The notes: a model not told the origin generated them from the sequence alone. A DNA stretch of 64,000 nt from Armatimonadota bacterium (GCA_018268395.1 JAFDWQ010000003.1:531238-595237); one strand, 5' to 3'; counted from the first letter of the stretch, positions 8,310 through 17,783 are shown. A program made the numbers and translations.

Positions 8310-9638
8310 TCACCGTCCAAAACGGGACAATGGGATGCGGGCCAGTCCTGTCCGCGTCCCGATCCACACTGCGTCCGGTCCGACCGCGAGGGCTTGCACC
8401 TCGCGGATCGGGAACGGGGTCGTGATCCGCTCTGCCTTGTGGCCCGTGACCCGGTACAGTCCTGTCCGCGAACCGAACACGACCTGGCCGTCCACCGATC
8501 CGATACACGTCACGTTTTCACCGAGAGTTCCGCCGACCGTGACCGCCGAAGCCGAGTCGACTCTGACGAGTCCGCCGACGAACGTCCCGGCATAGACGCT
8601 CTCGCCGACGCGGGCGAGGCATGTCACCCAGTCGTCTGGAAAGCCGTGGCGCTCGTCGACCCACCGGACGGACTGTCCCTCGACAAGGGCGGCGCAACGG
8701 CCCTGCGTCCCGAGCCAAACGCCGCGGCCGGTCGGCAGGAGGCAGGTCGTCGCGCATCCGGACAACTCCGAGTCCTGCAATCGGTGGTCCCAGGTGTCTC
8801 CCGACCAACTGCTCCAACCCGCCCATTGGGCGACGAACAGCCTGCTCCCGTCCGGGGCCGAGACGATGGACCTGGCCTGCTTACGCGGTAACGACGGTGT
8901 CAAGACGTCTCTCGACCAGGTTCCGTCCTGGAGACGGTCGACCGTCCCGTCCGCCTGCCGGACGTAGAGCGCGCTTCGGAACACGGCCGCTTCCCGGGGA
9001 GACTTTGATCCAGGATCTTGAGGGCTCCAGCCCTGAGTCGTCAAGAAGGACAGACCCTCTTGAAGCGTCGATACGACCACATGGCCCTGGAAGAAGGTCA
9101 ATGCCTGGACGGAGTTTCCGGGAGGTTCGTCAAAGGGGACTCGCGACCAAGCCTTGCCTTTCAGTTCGTACAAACCTGAGCCGGCCGTCCCGACGAGCCT
9201 GGTTCCTTTTGCCGCCGCGGTCGACGTGGGTGCGCCCGCTTCTGGAGGAAGCGGCGGTGCGAACGGCCGGCCTTCGACCGTCAGTCCCGATGACCGATCG
9301 GCTTGGACCGGTTTCTTTTCGGACGGAAGTCCCTTAGGCCGTGGCGACACGGCCCACGCTCCTTCGCTTTCGACGTACCAAGTGCCTCGCGAGAGGACGA
9401 CCGTTCGCCCTTGAACGTACGACACGTCTTCGAGTTCGTTGTCGGGCAGTCCGTCGGCGACCGTGGCTTTCGTCCATCGGCCGTCCGGACCTCGCCTCAA
9501 GAGCCCTCCGGAAGTGGCGACTGCGAACGAACCGTCCGGTTTGCTCGCGACCGCTTTGACCCAGCGCGTGGAGGTCAGGACCTCAGCGCGGGCCGATTCC
9601 GGATCCGGTCGCACGAGGCTAAGGACGAGGAGGAACAT
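8310..9638 (-). CDS. Secreted beta-propeller protein (two-component-propeller-like repeats)
   Basis: 442 residues. The N-terminus is a short hydrophobic signal-like stretch (MFLLVLSLV). Repeats of ~40 residues with the pattern G-L-P-x-x-x-(I/V), W-(hydrophobic)-G-T and A-G-T-x-x-G-L (for example GLPDNELEDVSY, VSAPDGSRLFVAQW, GVWLGTQGRCA, YAGTFVGGLVRV, VWIGTRTGLARI) resemble Reg_prop blades from the sensors of hybrid two-component systems, but no kinase or membrane part is attached. Its first 20 bases overlap the end of the VIT-domain gene, so the two are co-transcribed and translationally coupled. The ligand is unknown. Confidence 0.65.
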   Translation of the reverse strand: MFLLVLSLVRPDPESARAEVLTSTRWVKAVASKPDGSFAVATSGGLLRRGPDGRWTKATVADGLPDNELEDVSYVQGRTVVLSRGTWYVESEGAWAVSPRPKGLPSEKKPVQADRSSGLTVEGRPFAPPLPPEAGAPTSTAAAKGTRLVGTAGSGLYELKGKAWSRVPFDEPPGNSVQALTFFQGHVVVSTLQEGLSFLTTQGWSPQDPGSKSPREAAVFRSALYVRQADGTVDRLQDGTWSRDVLTPSLPRKQARSIVSAPDGSRLFVAQWAGWSSWSGDTWDHRLQDSELSGCATTCLLPTGRGVWLGTQGRCAALVEGQSVRWVDERHGFPDDWVTCLARVGESVYAGTFVGGLVRVDSASAVTVGGTLGENVTCIGSVDGQVVFGSRTGLYRVTGHKAERITTPFPIREVQALAVGPDAVWIGTRTGLARIPLSRFGR

Positions 9639-12600
9639 CGGCGACCGTTTCGACCCGGTTGTGGGCTTTGTCGAACGCGACGACCGTCACCTTTCCCCAC
9701 CAACCTGGCGGGGTCTCCAGTACAGTGGCGTAAAGCCCGGGACGGACAAGGAGCAACGGGACCGGAGCGCCCCATGGGACGACGACCTTGACCCGGGCCA
9801 AATCTTGGGTTCCTTCCACGGTGATCCGGAGCTTGCCGTCCGTCCAAACCGCTTTGGCCGATACGACCGGAGCGGAGAGGTCGACTTGGAACGTCCAGTC
9901 CGTCGAAGACGTCTTCCCGTTCCGGTCGATACCGATGACGTGGACGGTCTGCAGACCGGCCGTCGCAAAGAGCGGTACGTCGAATTTGGCTTCCCATCGT
10001 CCGGATTGGGCGTTGAACGTCAACTCCTGGTCATGGTTCCAAGGGAACCTGGCGAACGCTCGGACGGTAGCGGGCGGTAGTCCGACGGAGAGGACCGGGT
10101 CGCCCATCCGGGCATGAAGTTCCTCAGCCTTTTTGCGCAGCTCTGCGATCTGCTTTTCGAGCTCTGGGGTCAGTTCGCGCTTTTCGAGTTTGTCGATGAG
10201 GGCTTCGGTCTCGATCCGCTCGATCCGCCAGCCGATCCACTCTTGGCCCCGCCAGTCCGGGTTAGCGTCACGGAAGTCCTCCCGGAGTTTCGAGACCCGG
10301 TCCGGGTCGGGCTCGGGGTTCCGGAGTTCCATCAAGAACTTCCACCTTGCGTCTTCACCCCAGTAATTGTCTTCCTGGGCCCTTTTTAGGGTTTCGTCCG
10401 GATCCCGCTGCAGGAGAGCGGCGAAGGCCCGGATCGCCCGTTCGTGTTCGGCGATCATGGCGTCGTCCGGATCGGGCCGCCACCGCTGCCCGGAGATCGC
10501 CATCGCTTCTTCGTCGAGCTGCCGCAATAAACGGTCGTCGACCTCCTTCAGCATCGAGCGGAACTTGGCCTCTTCGATCCGCTTGCGTTGGCGCTCCAGA
10601 TCGGCCCTGACCGATTCCACGGATTCGCCTCCGAGCAGCCGGCTACGGGCTTCGTCGACGATCTCCTCTGCGGGCTGGCTCCAAAGGTAGTGCTCTGCGT
10701 CTCCGACGTAGACCGTGCTTTCGGAGAGTTCACGGTACCTCTCAGCGCTGCGGAGTTTCGCTTGGACGCCTTCGTCCTGGAATCCGGACTTTCGGACGGC
10801 GCGGCCAAGATCGGGGATGGCTTCGAACATCCGGGCCCTTGCGACCTGCTTGACCTGTTGCTTGACCGAGGACGGAGCGTCGAACCAACCGAAGACTTGG
10901 TCGAAACCGTCCAGGCGTCGCTGAACGGCCTGGACGTGTTCGGAACCGGATTGTCCGTCCAATTGGGCGATGGCGAGGGTTTTGGCGATCTCCTGCGCAT
11001 CGTAAAGGACATAGGGGCCGAACGCCGTCCGGACGTCACCGGACATCCAGTCCGTCGCACGAAGGACGTGGGCCTTCAAGGTCAGCGCCCGGTCGGTCTC
11101 CCGCCCTTGGCCCAGAACTTCCTGTTCGTATTCCGTAGCGCCTTGTTGCGTCGCCCAGGTCACAACGTGGTTCCAAGATCCGTTCCGGTCTCCTAACTGG
11201 AACCAGGCTTTCAAGCGCTCGGCCTCCTTGCGTGCGGCGGATTCGTCGATGGCGCCTTTCCCGATATGTCCTTCCAGCTTCGTGACCTGGGTCCGGACCT
11301 CGCTGTCGGCGTCGAGCCACAGTTGCCCGCGACCGATGTCCATAGAACGGGCCAAGGCCATGAGCCTGCGAAGTTCGCCTCTCTCCCGAAGACCAGGCGA
11401 CGCGCCCGCCGCGACCCGCTTGCTCCAGGCCGTCGAGATTTTCTCGGTCTCGCCGTCCATGATCCGGTAGGCCGCTTCTTGGAGCACTCCTACGGCTTGG
11501 TCCTGGACGTCCTTCGGCTCCTTCGAGATCCTGGCCATGAGCCGGGCTCTGACGGCACGGTACGAAGCTCCCTTCTGCAACGTCGCGGAAAGTCGGTTCG
11601 CTTCGATGACGGCGTTGGCCGCCCTGATGTCCAGTTCGAACCTTTTTCGCTCGGATTCTGGGATCGCTAACCAACTGGTGTACGGACTGGGCAAGAGATA
11701 TCGCTTGCTCAACGCTCTGACCCGGGCTTCATTGGCCTTGGCCTTACCGAGCCTCTCGATCTCGTCTTGCGCCCAAAGTTTGCTCAAGGCGGCCTTCTCG
11801 CCGCGGAACTCCAGACTCACGGCCGCGTCTCCCTTGAACTTCTGGCCCGTCAGCCGGACGTTCAGTTTTCCAGGCCCCTGGGCACGGCCGGTCACAAGAA
11901 GCGTCTGCCCGGCTTGAAGGTTGGCCCTTCTTTCGACGTGGATCCCTGACGTCCGTACGCCCGATAGCGCGACTTGAGGCCTGCTGATCGCGGAACCGCT
12001 GGATACGAGCAACGCAAAGTATCCAGCGCCTGTACCGGACGAACCGCTCGACATCACCTTGACGGCGCTGTTCCGCGACTGCAGTCCGACTTTAAGGTCC
12101 TTGTCCGGGCGCCACTGCTTCCCTTCGATGCGCAGCCGATAACGTCCGTTTTCAAACGTCGACGGGGCTCCATAGTTGTTCACGATCTGGGTGACCCCCG
12201 CCGGTGCGGCGCCCTCGACGGTGACGACGGCGCTTTCGATCGGCTGGTCCTTGGCGACTTTGACCGGTAACGTGAACGATCCGTCGCGCGCGGTGCACAC
12301 CACCGTCATCTCGATCTTCAAGTCGGACCGTTGTTCCACCGGGAAGATCCTGGCCCGGAACGTCCGTTTGCCGATCAGTTCGACGAGTGCAGGATCGCGA
12401 CGGACGGTCTTGATCGCCGAGTAGATCTGCGCAGCCCGTTCTTTATCGACGATGCGTGCGACGACTCTCTCTCGCTTGTACCAATAGGCGAAACCGATGA
12501 CGACAGATCCTTCGGGAACGGTGAACACGAAATCGGCTTCGGTCTGCGCATGTGCCGGGTTGAAATAGGTCATGTTCAGGACCGTCGTCGCAACGGGCCC

Positions 12601-12741
12601 GTTCAACGTCGCGCGAAGGTCTAACGACTTTTGCCGGATCGGTGCGAACTGCGATCCCTGGAGCTTAAGGAGGGCCTGGCCCCACGCCGAAGGAAAGACC
12701 GCGAGGAGACCGGCAGCGAGGGCCATGGCCCGTAAGCGCAT
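9619..12741 (-). CDS. Large secreted VIT-domain protein with helical core and C-terminal Ig-like domains
   Basis: 1040 residues with signal peptide (1-21, AWGQ). Residues ~22-160 match the vault/inter-alpha-trypsin (VIT) domain (TTVLNMTYFNPAHAQTEADF, GSVVIGFAYWY, GKRTFRARIFPVE). In most VIT proteins a von Willebrand A domain follows; here the next part (~230-320) is another beta domain, then ~500 residues of charged helices (~330-850; a repeated pattern of R/E-rich helices), then beta-sandwich domains at the C-terminus (~895-1040: DQELTFNAQSGRWEAKFDVP, WTDGKLRITVEGT). No MIDAS motif is present. Surface adhesion or envelope scaffolding is inference. A TAGAAT box lies 6 bases before the ATG. 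Confidence 0.7.
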   Translation of the reverse strand: MRLRAMALAAGLLAVFPSAWGQALLKLQGSQFAPIRQKSLDLRATLNGPVATTVLNMTYFNPAHAQTEADFVFTVPEGSVVIGFAYWYKRERVVARIVDKERAAQIYSAIKTVRRDPALVELIGKRTFRARIFPVEQRSDLKIEMTVVCTARDGSFTLPVKVAKDQPIESAVVTVEGAAPAGVTQIVNNYGAPSTFENGRYRLRIEGKQWRPDKDLKVGLQSRNSAVKVMSSGSSGTGAGYFALLVSSGSAISRPQVALSGVRTSGIHVERRANLQAGQTLLVTGRAQGPGKLNVRLTGQKFKGDAAVSLEFRGEKAALSKLWAQDEIERLGKAKANEARVRALSKRYLLPSPYTSWLAIPESERKRFELDIRAANAVIEANRLSATLQKGASYRAVRARLMARISKEPKDVQDQAVGVLQEAAYRIMDGETEKISTAWSKRVAAGASPGLRERGELRRLMALARSMDIGRGQLWLDADSEVRTQVTKLEGHIGKGAIDESAARKEAERLKAWFQLGDRNGSWNHVVTWATQQGATEYEQEVLGQGRETDRALTLKAHVLRATDWMSGDVRTAFGPYVLYDAQEIAKTLAIAQLDGQSGSEHVQAVQRRLDGFDQVFGWFDAPSSVKQQVKQVARARMFEAIPDLGRAVRKSGFQDEGVQAKLRSAERYRELSESTVYVGDAEHYLWSQPAEEIVDEARSRLLGGESVESVRADLERQRKRIEEAKFRSMLKEVDDRLLRQLDEEAMAISGQRWRPDPDDAMIAEHERAIRAFAALLQRDPDETLKRAQEDNYWGEDARWKFLMELRNPEPDPDRVSKLREDFRDANPDWRGQEWIGWRIERIETEALIDKLEKRELTPELEKQIAELRKKAEELHARMGDPVLSVGLPPATVRAFARFPWNHDQELTFNAQSGRWEAKFDVPLFATAGLQTVHVIGIDRNGKTSSTDWTFQVDLSAPVVSAKAVWTDGKLRITVEGTQDLARVKVVVPWGAPVPLLLVRPGLYATVLETPPGWWGKVTVVAFDKAHNRVETVADVPPRP

Positions 12742-12747
12742 GCCACT

Positions 12748-12753
12748 ATTCTA
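12748..12753 (-). promoter_or_regulatory. Candidate -10 box for a leaderless VIT-protein mRNA
   Basis: On the minus strand TAGAAT ends 6 bases before the ATG at 12741. Transcription from this box would begin at or next to the start codon. No Shine-Dalgarno sequence is present. Confidence 0.45.
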
Positions 12754-12791
12754 GCTTGGTCGAGACTGTCCTTCGCAGCGAACGAAGGACG

Positions 12792-12815
12792 GGCCGCCCG
12801 GTCTCCCGGACGGCC
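12792..12815 (-). terminator. Stem-loop downstream of the small secreted protein gene
   Basis: A 10-bp stem (one G-U pair) with a 4-base loop, read on the minus strand 36 bases after the stop of the 94-residue gene. The following bases (CGTCCTTCGTTCG) are only mildly T-rich, so it may be a weak terminator or an mRNA 3-prime stabiliser. Confidence 0.5.
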
Positions 12816-12850
12816 TGTGACGTCGACCGACGCTTGCGGTCTGACACGGG

Positions 12851-13135
12851 TTAAGGCCAGTACGTCCAAGTGTCCGGTAACCGGCGTTCCTGGACGACAG
12901 GGTAGACCCGGCCGTTTCGGAACACGTAGTAGACCGTGTACTCGACGTTGCCTCCGCCCCAGTACCAGTTCCGTGAGTCGACGGCGACGGGAGAGACCGA
13001 CCGCACCATCGAAGGGTTCACGAACCGGGCGTTCGCCGAAGCGGCCCGCACGGACTGTCCCAGTGCGACGGACGGTATGAAGATCGCCCCCACGAGCCCG
13101 GCGGTCACCGCCAGGGATGTGAGTTTTCTTTTCAT
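12851..13135 (-). CDS. Small secreted protein of unknown function
   Basis: 94 residues. A basic start (MKRK), a hydrophobic helix and an A-L-G-Q cleavage site make a signal peptide of ~27 residues. The mature part is aromatic-rich (NWYWGGGNVEYTVYYVFRNG, TWTYWP) and probably a short beta-hairpin unit. A strong Shine-Dalgarno (AGGAGGA, 6 bases before ATG) supports the start. Codon use is like the neighbours. No family recognised. A hairpin lies directly upstream of the ribosome site. Confidence 0.6.
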   Translation of the reverse strand: MKRKLTSLAVTAGLVGAIFIPSVALGQSVRAASANARFVNPSMVRSVSPVAVDSRNWYWGGGNVEYTVYYVFRNGRVYPVVQERRLPDTWTYWP

Positions 13136-13146
13136 CGTCTTCCTCC

Positions 13147-13178
13147 TGGCCCGGGGGTCGTGCTCTCCCGACCGGGCC
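13147..13178 (-). promoter_or_regulatory. Hairpin just upstream of a strong ribosome-binding site
   Basis: Minus-strand GGCCCGG pairs with CCGGGCC, with an inner TCG/CGA pair and a short loop. The hairpin abuts the AGGAGGA of the 94-residue gene, so it could modulate translation. Function is inference. Confidence 0.25.
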
Positions 13179-13310
13179 GTTCATCAGCTAGGACGCCGGA
13201 CGCCCTGTGCGGCACCGGTCGCGGGCTGCGCGCGGCCCCAAAGTCCCTCCCGTGCGCACTCCGGACACGATTCAGGCCCCTGTGCTCTACCGGTATAGTC
13301 GCGTCACGCC

Positions 13311-15359
13311 ATGTTCGCCCGTTCGCTCCTGCTCTTGACTTTGGCCGCCCTCCCCCTCTTGGGACACGCCCAAGAGACGAAAGTCCAGAAGGACGCCCGC
13401 ATGAAGTGGTGGCGCGAAGCCCGCTTCGGCATGTTCATCCATTGGGGCACCTATTCGGTCCTGGCCGGAGAGTGGAACGGCCGAAAAACCTACGGCGAGT
13501 GGATCCGCGAAGAGGCGCACATCCCGCTGACCGAGTACGACAAGGTGAAAGACCGGTTCAACCCGGTCAAGTTCGACGCGGAGAAGTGGGTGTCGCTCGC
13601 CAAAGGAGCGGGGATGCGCTACATCACGATCACGTCGAAGCACCATGAGGGCTTCGCGCTGTTCGACTCGAAGTTCAGCGACTATGACGTGATGGGCACG
13701 CCGTTCAAGCGCGACATCATGAAGGAACTGGCGGACGCTTGCGCCCGGCAAGGCGTGACGATGTGTTGGTACCACTCGATCATGGACTGGCACCATCCCG
13801 ACTACCTGCCCCGGCGTTCGTGGGAGACGGGCGACAGACCCGCGGCAGGCGCCGATATGGACCGTTACTGCGAGTTCCTCCATAACCAAGTGACCGAACT
13901 CCTGACCCGCTACGGGAAGATCGGCGTGATGTGGTTCGACGGGGAGTGGGAGTCGACGTGGAACCACGAGCGCGGACAAAAGCTGTACGACCTGTGTCGC
14001 AAGCTTCAACCGAACGTGATCGTGAACAACCGCGTCGACGTCGGTCGCGGTGGCATGGGCGGGATGTCCGACGCAGGTTTCGCCGGCGACTATGGCACGC
14101 CCGAACAGGAGATCCCTGCGACAGGCATGCCTGGGGTCGACTGGGAGACCTGCATGACGATGAACGACCACTGGGGCTACTGCCGCGAGGACAAAAACTA
14201 CAAGACGACCCGGCAGATCCTCCGCATGCTGAGCGACATCGCTTCGAAAGGCGGCAACTATCTTCTCAACGTCGGGCCGACTCCCGAAGGCGAGATCCCC
14301 GCTGAATCGGTTCAACGCCTCAAAGAGATCGGGGCCTGGATGAAGGTCAACGGCGACGCGGTCTACGGTACGCATGCCAGCGTCTTCAAGTCGTTGCCGT
14401 GGGGGCGGTGCACGGTCAAGACCGCGCCGACGGGCTCGACGCTGTACCTCCACGTGTTCGACTGGCCCTCGAACGGAAAGCTCATGGTCCCGGGCCTCGG
14501 TAACCAAGTGGTGAGCGCCCGCCTGATGGCGTCCAAGTCCAAACTTTCGGTGTCGTCGACGGTCGACGGCGTGATCGTCTCCGTCCCGAAGTCGGCTCCG
14601 GACGCGGACGTGAGCGTCGTCGAACTCAAGGTCAAAGGCGCACCGATCGTCTACAATGCGCCGGAGATCCTGACCGAGTCTGCGGTCTTCGTCTCGTCGG
14701 GCAAATTCAAGATTCAGACCGGATCCAAGGAGATCCAGGCCCGCTACACGTTGGACGGATCGGAACCGACCGCCAAATCCGCGCTGTATGCGGGTGCGGT
14801 CGCCGTCAAGTCTTCTGGCATCGTCAAAGCCCGAGGATTCCGCAACGGAAAGGCCGTGACGCCGACCGTGGCCCAGACGTTCACGAAGATCCAGCCGTTG
14901 CCCGCACAGCTCGGAGCCCGGTTGGGCGATACCGAACCCGGCATCAAAGTCGGGGTCTATCCTGGCAAGTTCGAGTCGATGCCGAAGTTCGAGACCCTGC
15001 GTCCTGAAGAGACGAAGAAACTCGATCTGGTGACCTTGGCCGACGATCCTAAGCGCGAGTTCGTGGCCCGGCTCTATACGGGCTACATCAACGCCCCGGA
15101 AGACGACGCCTATAAGTTCTGGCTCCTGTCTGACGACGGCTCGAAACTCTGGATCGACGGTCAACTCGTCGTGGACAATGACGGCCTCCACTCTCCCCTA
15201 GAGAAAACGGGCGTCGTCGGACTGGCTAAGGGCTTCCACCATGTGCGCGTCGAGTGGTTCAACGCGTCCGGTGGAGCCGAACTGCAGCTCAAATGGGCCC
15301 AGGTCGGCGGGGCTCCGCAAGTGGTCGGAAAGTCGTCGCTCCTTCGGAAGACGAAGTAG
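13311..15359 (+). CDS. Secreted alpha-L-fucosidase (GH29) with chitobiase-C-like and PA14 domains
   Basis: 682 residues with a signal peptide (1-20). Residues ~28-360 are the GH29 barrel: ARFGMFIHWGTYS, ITSKHHEGFALF, and GVMWFDGEWE, in which D210 is the predicted nucleophile; NYLLNVGPTPEGEI closes the barrel. Then comes a beta-sandwich (~370-460), a CHB_HEX_C-like module (~470-540: YTLDGSEPTAKSALY, IVKARGFRNGK) and a PA14 domain (~545-675: FVARLYTGYINAPEDDAYKF, SDDGSKLWIDG). It hydrolyses terminal alpha-L-fucose from glycans, with PA14 as a likely carbohydrate-binding part. The next gene starts two bases after its stop. A TATAGT box lies 11 bases upstream. Confidence 0.9.
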   Translation: MFARSLLLLTLAALPLLGHAQETKVQKDARMKWWREARFGMFIHWGTYSVLAGEWNGRKTYGEWIREEAHIPLTEYDKVKDRFNPVKFDAEKWVSLAKGAGMRYITITSKHHEGFALFDSKFSDYDVMGTPFKRDIMKELADACARQGVTMCWYHSIMDWHHPDYLPRRSWETGDRPAAGADMDRYCEFLHNQVTELLTRYGKIGVMWFDGEWESTWNHERGQKLYDLCRKLQPNVIVNNRVDVGRGGMGGMSDAGFAGDYGTPEQEIPATGMPGVDWETCMTMNDHWGYCREDKNYKTTRQILRMLSDIASKGGNYLLNVGPTPEGEIPAESVQRLKEIGAWMKVNGDAVYGTHASVFKSLPWGRCTVKTAPTGSTLYLHVFDWPSNGKLMVPGLGNQVVSARLMASKSKLSVSSTVDGVIVSVPKSAPDADVSVVELKVKGAPIVYNAPEILTESAVFVSSGKFKIQTGSKEIQARYTLDGSEPTAKSALYAGAVAVKSSGIVKARGFRNGKAVTPTVAQTFTKIQPLPAQLGARLGDTEPGIKVGVYPGKFESMPKFETLRPEETKKLDLVTLADDPKREFVARLYTGYINAPEDDAYKFWLLSDDGSKLWIDGQLVVDNDGLHSPLEKTGVVGLAKGFHHVRVEWFNASGGAELQLKWAQVGGAPQVVGKSSLLRKTK

Positions 15360-15361
15360 GC

Positions 15362-16585
15362 ATGCAGACACGAGGATTGTGGTGCGGGGCGTCCGATTGT
15401 GGGACGTCCCGTAGCGAGGTCGCCGAGTTCGCCGCCCGCGTCGCCGATGCCGGATTCAACCTCCTCCTTCCGGAGTTGAAAGGCGGTCACGGACTCCTCC
15501 GCTACCCGTCCAAGCTCTTCCCACAAGCGGTCGAGAAGCCCTATGACGAACTCGACCTACCTGCCCACCTTTTGGAGGAATGCCGGAAGCGGGGGATCGA
15601 GCTCCACGTATGGTTCATCGATTTCTTTGAAGGCGAGAACGGACCGGCGGTCACGGCGCGCCCGGAGTGGGCCGCCCTGGACGCCCGTGGTCGTCCCACG
15701 AACGAGGAAATGCTTCGGGGTGAGCGGTTCACGGGACTCTGGATGTGCCCTGGCCGCCGTCCGGGCTACACCGACCAGTGGCTCGTTCCCTTGTACCGCG
15801 AGTTCGCAGAACGCTACGATTTCGACGCCGTCCACCACGACTATGTGCGGTATCCGGGCGACCTGGCTCCGGACCAGTATTGCTTCTGCGACGCGTGTCT
15901 CGACGACCTTCCTCGCTGGGCGGGCTACGTCAACCAGGCGTTCCCCGAAGAGCCGTTCGACCACGACCTCTATGACCGGGAGTATCTCGAAGCCCACTGG
16001 GAGCAGTCGCCCCGCGTCCTTCCCGCGTCTTGGGCAAAACTGAACCGGACTGAAAAGTCGCGGTTCTTGCTCGAAGGTTCGTTCTTCCGCTACGGACGGG
16101 CCGACTTGGACACGTTCTTCTATCAGTACCGGAAGGAGGCCGTCCGCGATTTCGTCAGACTTTCGCACGAGGCCGTGACCGCGGCCCGCCCCCAAATGGG
16201 CGTGTCGGCCGCCGTCTTCAAGAACCCGGTCCACAGCGGACGCTTTATCGGGCAGGACTGGAGGGAGTTCGTTCCTTGGGTCGACACCATGATCCCCATG
16301 GACTACCGCGATCATTTTCCAGGCACCTTCGACCACTACCTCGGATTGCTCGCCGAGGCGATCGACCGACAAAAGCTTTGGTCGGCAGGGTGCCGTCGCT
16401 ACCTGACAGGTTTCGCCCTTTGGTCCCTGATCCGGGGCGTCGAAGACGAGTCGAAGCGGGGAGACCATATGGTGGAAACGATCCGGTTGATCGCCGAGAA
16501 CAACGCTGACGGGTGCTGTATCTTCTGTGCAGGCGACTTGTCCCGCTATGGACTTTGGGAGCGCGCTGCGGCCGCCCTCCGGTAG
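15362..16585 (+). CDS. Family-10-like glycosyl hydrolase (GHL10/DUF187 type), cytoplasmic
   Basis: 407 residues from ATG 15362, two bases after the fucosidase stop; the upstream in-frame extension lies inside the fucosidase. It has a TIM-barrel layout: strand-1 region GLWCGASDCG, VADAGFNLLLPELKGGHGLL, GIELHVWFIDFFEG, FDAVHHDYVRYPGD (conserved H-x-D-Y-x-R-Y-P of the DUF187 family), MGVSAAVFKNP and VPWVDTMIPMDY. The family is hydrolase-like but few members have known substrates. A C-F-C-D-A-C cluster at ~178-183 could bind metal. No signal peptide, so it probably acts on sugars released by the fucosidase. Confidence 0.75.
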   Translation: MQTRGLWCGASDCGTSRSEVAEFAARVADAGFNLLLPELKGGHGLLRYPSKLFPQAVEKPYDELDLPAHLLEECRKRGIELHVWFIDFFEGENGPAVTARPEWAALDARGRPTNEEMLRGERFTGLWMCPGRRPGYTDQWLVPLYREFAERYDFDAVHHDYVRYPGDLAPDQYCFCDACLDDLPRWAGYVNQAFPEEPFDHDLYDREYLEAHWEQSPRVLPASWAKLNRTEKSRFLLEGSFFRYGRADLDTFFYQYRKEAVRDFVRLSHEAVTAARPQMGVSAAVFKNPVHSGRFIGQDWREFVPWVDTMIPMDYRDHFPGTFDHYLGLLAEAIDRQKLWSAGCRRYLTGFALWSLIRGVEDESKRGDHMVETIRLIAENNADGCCIFCAGDLSRYGLWERAAAALR

Positions 16586-16598
16586 CATTCGGGGCGAC

Positions 16599-17783
16599 AT
16601 GTCCGACTTGCGGGCCCGCATCGCCGCCGATCACGATTACCTGTCCGATTTCCGGCGCGACCTTCACCGACACCCTGAACTCATGTACCAGGAGACCCGC
16701 ACAAGCCGCCGGGTCTGCGAAGAGTTGGACAAGGCCGAGATCCAATACGTCAAGGGGCTCGCGGGCGGGACGGGGGTTCTCGCCTACCTCCCTGCGACCG
16801 AGCCAGGCGGTCAGACCGTCGCCCTTCGGGCCGACATGGACGCTCTGCCGATCCACGAAGAAACGGGTCTGGACTATGCGAGCACCGTCCCGGGCAAGAT
16901 GCACGCATGCGGCCATGACGGGCATACGACCGTCCTCCTCGGTGCGGCGCGGGCTTTGAAGGACGAACCCGTCCGCCGGAACGACGTCCTTTTCCTGTTC
17001 CAACCCGCCGAAGAAGGGGGAGCCGGTGCCGACCGGATGATCTCGGACGGCGTCTTGGACGGGCGCCTCGTCGGCAAGCGCGTGGACGTCGTTTACGGCC
17101 ATCATGGAAACCCTTGGATCGGTGCCGGAGACTTCTCTGTACGTAACGGGCCGATGATGGCCGCCACGGACGAATTCCGCGTGACGATCGCCGGAAAAGG
17201 GGGCCATGCCGCGATGCCGCACCGCACCGTCGATCCCGTCATGGCCCTCGTCCAAGTGGTGGGCGCCCTTCAGACGGTCGCAAGCCGCAACGTTTCGCCG
17301 CTCGACGCCATCGTCTTCAGCGTCACCGTTTTGGAAGCGGGCCACGCCCACAACGTGATCCCCGAGACCGCCGTCTTCGCCGGCACGATGAGGACGCTCC
17401 TACCGGAGACCAGGGAACTTGGGGAGCGACGGTTCGAGGAGATCGTGACCGGAGTCGCCCAAGCCATGGGTTGCACCTGCGAAATCGAATGGCGGGTCGG
17501 ATATCCGGTAACGGCCAACGATCCTTGGGCCACGGACCGGTTCCGGTCGATAGCGAGAGGACTTTGGGGCGGTCGCGTCAAAGAGGAGGAGGAACCCACG
17601 ATGGGAGGCGAGGACTTTTCCTTCTATGGAAAGGTCGTCCCCGCCTGCTTCTTTTATGCCGGTCTTAAGAGGGACGGTGACATCGACCCTGCCGGTCTTC
17701 ATACACCGAGGTTCGACTTCAACGACGCTGTCATCCCCGACTGCGTCGAGACCTTTTGCCGCCTCGCCCTCGAGTCCGTCTGA
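16599..17783 (+). CDS. M20D-family amidohydrolase
   Basis: 394 residues from ATG 16599, which follows the previous stop by 13 bases. Family features: FRRDLHRHPEL, ALRADMDALPI, metal ligands in MHACGHDGHT and QPAEEGGAGA, the lid domain (~185-290) with GKGGHAAMPH, and the C-terminal PTMGGEDFSFY. M20D enzymes remove acyl groups from N-acyl amino acids (hippurate, N-acetyl-diaminopimelate, IAA conjugates). No signal peptide; cytoplasmic. It completes the rightward transcript begun by the fucosidase. The precise substrate is unknown. Confidence 0.88.
   Translation: MSDLRARIAADHDYLSDFRRDLHRHPELMYQETRTSRRVCEELDKAEIQYVKGLAGGTGVLAYLPATEPGGQTVALRADMDALPIHEETGLDYASTVPGKMHACGHDGHTTVLLGAARALKDEPVRRNDVLFLFQPAEEGGAGADRMISDGVLDGRLVGKRVDVVYGHHGNPWIGAGDFSVRNGPMMAATDEFRVTIAGKGGHAAMPHRTVDPVMALVQVVGALQTVASRNVSPLDAIVFSVTVLEAGHAHNVIPETAVFAGTMRTLLPETRELGERRFEEIVTGVAQAMGCTCEIEWRVGYPVTANDPWATDRFRSIARGLWGGRVKEEEEPTMGGEDFSFYGKVVPACFFYAGLKRDGDIDPAGLHTPRFDFNDAVIPDCVETFCRLALESV

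Noticed and set aside
13287-15191. Minus-strand open frame of 634 codons
   Set aside because: Exact antisense shadow of the GH29 fucosidase, whose catalytic motifs are clear on the plus strand.
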